NCBI GenBank assembly: GCA_902495025.1
Contig: CABUWB010000008.1
Coordinates: forward strand, 1 to 18,848
Length of the DNA: 18,848 bases
Direction: 5' to 3'
Source: an uncultured Eubacteriales bacterium
GTDB taxonomy: Bacteria > Bacillota > Clostridia > Lachnospirales > CAG-274
Shown piece after piece: positions 15,397 through 18,848 of this stretch (positions are counted from its first letter, which is position 1; each line of letters begins with the position of its first letter). Under the pieces are notes generated by a model. The model made no database searches, was not told the origin of the DNA, and saw only the letters and a list, made by a program, of their open reading frames with translations. The position numbers were made by a program, and so were the translations under genes.

Positions 15397-15435
15397 TTTT
15401 AATCTCCTTAGACATAAAATTACAGCATTTCTTAC

Positions 15436-15463
15436 ATTATAACACAGTTTTTTTCTTTTTCAA
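15436..15463 (-). promoter_or_regulatory. Promoter of the fumarase alpha operon
   Basis: On the minus strand TTGAAA (15463-15458), 16 bases, and a perfect TATAAT (15441-15436), about 40 bases before the start codon. It diverges from the dnaA promoter. Confidence 0.75.
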
Positions 15464-15482
15464 TAAAATTATAAAAAAAGTG

Positions 15483-15511
15483 GTGCAATAAAAGTAATAT
15501 TATGTTATAAT
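15483..15511 (+). promoter_or_regulatory. Promoter candidate of dnaA
   Basis: A perfect TATAAT (15506-15511) lies 17 bases after the poor -35 GTGCAA (15483-15488). The leader of over 200 bases then passes through the DnaA boxes, so DnaA is likely to control its own gene. Confidence 0.5.
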
Positions 15512-15540
15512 AAAAGGGCTGAATTTTTATTGATTGTTGA

Positions 15541-15735
15541 TAAATTTAATATTAATCCACAGTTATTCACATTTTGTTAATAAATTTGTGGATAACCTGT
15601 GGATTTTTACAGCTATCCCTTTTAATAAGGCACTTTCAATACTTATTCACATCTGTTGACAACATACATTACAGGCACTCTGTCCACATTGTGTGGACAA
15701 ACCTGTTAACATATCCACATTGCTTTTATGGAGGT
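15541..15735. other. oriC: oriC, upstream DnaA-box region
   Basis: DnaA boxes fill the dnaA leader. TTATTCACA occurs at 15563-15571 and again at 15643-15651. TTATCCACA lies reversed at 15587-15595. Near matches are TAATCCACA (15553-15561) and ATATCCACA (15711-15719). An inverted pair of TGTCCACA half-boxes lies at 15681-15699. This is the usual first half of a bipartite Bacillus-type origin and also the autoregulatory region of dnaA. Confidence 0.85.
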
Positions 15736-15740
15736 AAACT

Positions 15741-17126
15741 ATGGAACTTTGTAATGAATACTGGGAGCAGGCTCTTGCCATACTTGAAAACCAGCTTTCT
15801 CCCCTTACTTATAAAACATGGATAAAAAGGCTTGTCCCTGTCAGAATGTCAAATAATGTATTTGTAATCAATGCAGACAACAGCCTTACCCTTGAGGTTT
15901 TGGAGAGCAAGTACATCTCCGATATTGAAAATGCGCTTACCTTTGTAAATGACGGTATGCCGATTAAGGTTAAGCTTATACTCAATAACGAGGAGCTTGC
16001 CGATATTGAAGATACAGCATTAAATGAGGATAAGGCTGATGAAAAGGCTGCCGTAAACTCCAAAAACAATAATATCCGCCTTGAAAACGGACTTATGCCA
16101 CGCTATACCTTTGATAACTTTATCGTAGGTAAAAATAACCAGATGGCACATGCAGCAGCCGTTGCAGTATCTCAAAACCCGGGTTCATCCTATAACCCTC
16201 TGTTCTTATACGGTGGTGTTGGTCTTGGCAAAACCCACCTTATGAATGCAATAGGCAACGAGGTACTTAAAAACAATCCCGATGCAAAAATTTTATGCGT
16301 TTCGTGTGAAACCTTTACAAACGAGCTTATCAGTGCAATCAGGGATAAAAATAATAACGGTACGGAAAAATTCAGACAAAAATATCGTGAAATAGATTTG
16401 CTTTTAATAGACGATATCCAGTTTATTTCGGATAAAACAGGTACGCAGGAGGAATTTTTCTTTACCTTTAATGACCTGTGGCAGAACGGAAAGCAGATTG
16501 TCATCACCTCCGACCGTCCGCCGTCAGACATACAAAAGCTCACAGTAAGACTTTCATCAAGGCTTTCAAGCGGTATGACAATAGACATCAGCCAGCCCGA
16601 TATTGAAACCAAGATTGCCATTTTACAGGAAAAGGCTGAAAATCAGGGCATAAAAATATCCGACGATGTTTTAAAATACATTGCCGACTCCGTTAAAAGT
16701 AATATAAGAGAAATGGAGGGCGCTCTCACCACCGTAAGCGCATATTCCAAGCTTACAAACCAGGCAGGCAGTGAAATATCTCTTGAGCTTGCAATGGTTG
16801 CCCTTAAAGACAAAATAGGCTCCTCAAAGCCTGAGGTTACGGTTGAATACATACAAAGCGTTGTAGGAAACTACTTTAATTATTCTTCCGAGGACCTCTG
16901 CTCCAAAAAGAAAACAAAGGACCTTGCCCTTGCAAGACAGATTGCCATGTACCTTTCACGCAAGCTCTTAAATAATGAAACACTTGTTGGCATAGGCAAA
17001 AAATTTGGCGGCAGGGACCATTCAACCGTTATGCATGCCATTGAACTTGTAGGCAAAAAAATGGAAGAAAGCCACGATTTTGAGGTAACCGTAACTGATA
17101 TTGAAAAGATAATAACAGGCAAATAA
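15741..17126 (+). CDS. dnaA: Chromosomal replication initiator DnaA
   Basis: The 461-residue DnaA has the four usual parts. Domain I is about residues 1-75 (MELCNEYWEQALAILENQ), and a short variable linker rich in Asp/Asn/Lys follows (about 85-112). The AAA+ domain has FDNFIVGKNNQMA, Walker A GGVGLGKTH (158-166), Walker B LLLIDDIQF, and sensor motifs around SRLSSGMTIDI. The C-terminal box-binding domain has the signature GGRDHSTVMHAI. It binds TTATNCACA boxes, oligomerises with ATP and opens the origin. The ATG at 15741 follows a strong GGAGGT. DnaA boxes lie on both sides of the gene. The gene just upstream is fumarase, facing away, rather than the common rpmH. Confidence 0.98.
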   Translation: MELCNEYWEQALAILENQLSPLTYKTWIKRLVPVRMSNNVFVINADNSLTLEVLESKYISDIENALTFVNDGMPIKVKLILNNEELADIEDTALNEDKADEKAAVNSKNNNIRLENGLMPRYTFDNFIVGKNNQMAHAAAVAVSQNPGSSYNPLFLYGGVGLGKTHLMNAIGNEVLKNNPDAKILCVSCETFTNELISAIRDKNNNGTEKFRQKYREIDLLLIDDIQFISDKTGTQEEFFFTFNDLWQNGKQIVITSDRPPSDIQKLTVRLSSRLSSGMTIDISQPDIETKIAILQEKAENQGIKISDDVLKYIADSVKSNIREMEGALTTVSAYSKLTNQAGSEISLELAMVALKDKIGSSKPEVTVEYIQSVVGNYFNYSSEDLCSKKKTKDLALARQIAMYLSRKLLNNETLVGIGKKFGGRDHSTVMHAIELVGKKMEESHDFEVTVTDIEKIITGK

Positions 17127-17152
17127 AAATTGGTGGTTACGCAGTACCCCTC

Positions 17153-17196
17153 TGCAAGAAATGCAAGCATTTCTTGCAAGCGTGTTCATCACGCTT
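17153..17196. repeat. Two adjacent inverted repeats after dnaA
   Basis: TGCAAGAAATGC (17153-17164) and its complement (17167-17178) are separated by two bases. AAGCGTG (17178-17184) and CACGCTT (17190-17196) follow at once, around a 5-base loop. No good T-run follows, so these are weak terminators at best; they may instead be structural sites within the origin. Confidence 0.6.
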
Positions 17197-17229
17197 CTAT
17201 CAACAATTTTATGTGAACAGCGTGTTGAT

Positions 17230-17431
17230 TGAATGTTGATAACTTATTTTACGTCAGTACTCCAAAAAACACGTGTGGACAAATGTTGACAATTTTAAAA
17301 TTTTAAACATAAAAATCTATATTTTGTCCACATCAATAAAACGCTTATTTAAGGGGCTTATCCCACTTTTGAACAAACCCACAGCCCCTACTACTACGAC
17401 TACTGTAAATTAATCATATATATTATATATA
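17230..17431. other. oriC: oriC, unwinding region between dnaA and dnaN
   Basis: DnaA-box-like sites include TTATCAACA reversed at 17234-17242, TTGTCCACA reversed at 17274-17282 and TTGTCCACA at 17324-17332. An AT-only run (about 17290-17323) lies between the last two. Further right a degenerate box and a GC cluster (about 17374-17387) are followed by CTA-CTA-CTA-CGA-CTA-CTG (17388-17405) and an AT-rich tract to 17431. That order of box, GC cluster, trinucleotide repeat and AT tract is the known basal unwinding layout with DnaA-trios. The rest of the 334-base gap between dnaA and dnaN holds the hairpins at 17153-17196 and the dnaN leader. Confidence 0.75.
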
Positions 17432-17460
17432 GCCCCACACTGAAAGGATGTTGTGTACAA

Positions 17461-18564
17461 ATGAAAATAACCTGTGCAAAGGAACTGCTTATAAATAACA
17501 TAACCATAGTATCAAAGGCTGTTGCACAAAAAACAACACAGCCAATACTTGAATGTATACTGCTTATTGCCGACAGAAACGGCTTCCGCCTTATGGCAAA
17601 TAACCTTGAGCTTAGTATAGAAAGTGCCAATATTGAGGCAGACGTGTACGAGCTTGGCTCAGTTGCACTTGATTCAAAGCTTTTTTCAAATATAATAAGG
17701 AGTCTGCCACAGCCCGAGGTAAGCATAAGCGTTGATGAAAATAACTGTGCCCTTATTAAAAGCGGACGTGCCGAGTTTAAGCTTATGGGTCAGCCCGGCA
17801 GGGATTTCCCACAGCCACCAGAGGTTGAAAAAGCAGAGCCTCTTAAAATTAAGAGCAGTATTTTCAAAAATATTATAAAGCAGACAATTTTCTCCGTTGC
17901 AACCGATGATATAAGACCTGTGCTTACAGGTGAATTTCTGGAAATATCTCCCAAAAAGCTCAATATAGTTGCAATTGACGGCTACAGGGTAAGCTACAGA
18001 ACAACTTCCCTTGACGATTACAGCACCTATAAGGATGTTATAGTACCTGCAAAAACCCTTAATGAGATAAGTGCCGTTGCTCCAAATAAGGAGGACGAGT
18101 TTATCAATATTTACTTTACCGACAGACACGCTCTTTTTGAGATGTCAGGCTGTACAATGGTTTCAAGGCTTATTGACGGTCAGTATATGGAATATGAAAA
18201 CCTTTTCAATACCGACAGCACTACCATTGTAAGGGTAAACAGCAGCGAGCTTTTATCTGCTCTTGAAAGAGCCGTTATTGTGGTTAAGGAGGCAAGAAAA
18301 GCAAACGTCAGCCTTGAAATTGCCGAAAATGTAATGAATATCACCTCAAAAACCGAAATAGGCGAGGTATTTGAGCAGGTCAGCATTGAAACCGACGGTG
18401 AGGGACTTACCATCAGCTTTAATGCAAACTATCTTACTGACGTGCTTAAAAATATTGAGGACGAGGAGGTAACCCTTAACTTTATGTCCTCATTAAGCCC
18501 TTGTATTATTAAGGGCATCGACAGAGACGATTATAAGTACCTTGTATTGCCTGTTAAGATATAA
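17461..18564 (+). CDS. dnaN: DNA polymerase III beta sliding clamp
   Basis: The 367-residue protein is the normal length for the clamp, with three similar domains. It begins MKITCAKELLINNITIVSKAV and has the typical TQPILECILL, LMANNLELSIE, GRDFPQPPE, RPVLTGEFLEI, IDGYRVSYRT and the C-terminal LVLPVKI. The dimeric ring tethers the replicative polymerase and repair proteins to DNA. The start ATG follows AAAGGATG at a slightly long distance (about 11 bases). The gene follows dnaA in the conserved order. No yaaA or recF follows within the remaining 284 bases. No classic terminator is seen after it; only palindromic repeats without T-runs. Confidence 0.98.
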   Translation: MKITCAKELLINNITIVSKAVAQKTTQPILECILLIADRNGFRLMANNLELSIESANIEADVYELGSVALDSKLFSNIIRSLPQPEVSISVDENNCALIKSGRAEFKLMGQPGRDFPQPPEVEKAEPLKIKSSIFKNIIKQTIFSVATDDIRPVLTGEFLEISPKKLNIVAIDGYRVSYRTTSLDDYSTYKDVIVPAKTLNEISAVAPNKEDEFINIYFTDRHALFEMSGCTMVSRLIDGQYMEYENLFNTDSTTIVRVNSSELLSALERAVIVVKEARKANVSLEIAENVMNITSKTEIGEVFEQVSIETDGEGLTISFNANYLTDVLKNIEDEEVTLNFMSSLSPCIIKGIDRDDYKYLVLPVKI

Positions 18565-18619
18565 TTTGTAATTTTAAATTAGAGTTTAGTGAAGTAAAAT
18601 AACAGACCAACATCGTAAT

Positions 18620-18644
18620 TGTAGGGGCGGCAACCTGCCGCCCG
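18620..18644 (+). repeat. Palindromic intergenic repeat, copy A
   Basis: TGTAGGGGCGGCA followed, after ACC, by TGCCGCCCG: an 8-bp GC stem inside the motif GTAGGGGCGG...CCGCCC. It shares both ends with copies B and C but has a different centre. Confidence 0.75.
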
Positions 18645-18669
18645 TTAGCAATGATAATATGCTAAAATT

Positions 18670-18695
18670 AGGGCGGATATGGAATTCGCCCCTAC
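18670..18695 (-). repeat. Palindromic intergenic repeat, copy B (inverted)
   Basis: On the minus strand it reads GTAGGGGCGAATTCCATA and then TCCGCCCT, nearly the same as copy C with one missing G. It is oriented opposite to copies A and C. Confidence 0.75.
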
Positions 18696-18805
18696 GTAAC
18701 CAATAATAGCATTGTTGCATTGCATATAAATTAAATGTTGGTGCGTTTGAATACCTTGCGTATAAGACAAATTTGAAAAAAATAAATTGTCGTTGTAATT
18801 AACTT

Positions 18806-18831
18806 GTAGGGGCGGATTCCATATCCGCCCG
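18806..18831 (+). repeat. Palindromic intergenic repeat, copy C
   Basis: GTAGGGGCGGATTCCATA followed by TCCGCCCG, the most regular copy. Its arms GGGCGGAT and ATCCGCCC form a stem around a five-base centre. The element ends 17 bases before the window edge, so more copies may follow. Confidence 0.75.
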
Positions 18832-18848
18832 AATGTAGAACAAACCAC

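Larger units (their letters stand above)
18565..18848. other. Gene-free region after dnaN
   Basis: Apart from the three palindromic repeats I see no supported gene, promoter or terminator here. The open frame reaching the window end on the minus strand runs through the repeats and has no family-like features. Confidence 0.6.

Noticed and set aside
18620..18831. CRISPR array
   Set aside because: The repeats are palindromic, irregularly spaced and in mixed orientation, with no uniform spacers.

Overview
The window is about 18.8 kb of a moderately AT-rich Bacillota chromosome, most likely class Clostridia and possibly a gut Oscillospirales/Ruminococcaceae-type organism. The signs are strong AGGAGG-type ribosome sites, a T-box before serS, parS sites of the Spo0J type, oxygen-labile two-subunit fumarase, a dockerin-like secreted protein and a dnaA-dnaN origin with TTATNCACA boxes. 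The lineage is an inference from gene content; no rRNA or tRNA gene is present.

Layout. 1-1329 (+): 3' part of glutamine-dependent NAD synthetase. 1436-2503 (+): D-Ala-D-Ala ligase, complete except for one in-frame TAG. 2511-2588: two back-to-back terminators. 2597-3886 (-): serS behind a serine T-box leader. 4196-4430 (+): an unassigned, heavily structured region with its own promoter and terminator, the best candidate for something undescribed. 4521-6873 (-): parA, parB and a DUF4446 membrane-anchored protein, with four perfect parS sites between 5179 and 7122. 7145-15396 (-): a long co-directional run in transcription order fumarase alpha, GtrA-like protein, UDP-galactopyranose-mutase-like flavoprotein, GT-C-like membrane protein, fumarase beta, glmU, a dockerin-like secreted protein, and UDP-GlcNAc 2-epimerase. 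It ends at a terminator whose stem is built around a parS site. 15483-17460 (+): the replication origin, with dnaA between two DnaA-box regions. 17461-18564 (+): dnaN. 18620-18831: three copies of a GC-rich palindromic intergenic repeat.

How the genes fit together. The window is the left flank of oriC: dnaA/dnaN fire to the right, and nearly everything from serS to the fumarase operon points left, so these are leading-strand genes on both arms. ParA/ParB and the parS cluster mark the origin for segregation. GlmU and the epimerase supply UDP-GlcNAc and UDP-ManNAc for the envelope. The GtrA/flavoprotein/GT-C trio looks like a lipid-linked sugar system, oddly placed between the two fumarase subunit genes. 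nadE and ddl are the only genes here that oppose replication.

Most promising second looks: the structured RNA at 4225-4436, the split fumarase with its embedded envelope-sugar cassette, parS inside a terminator and at the parA promoter, and the TAG-interrupted ddl.
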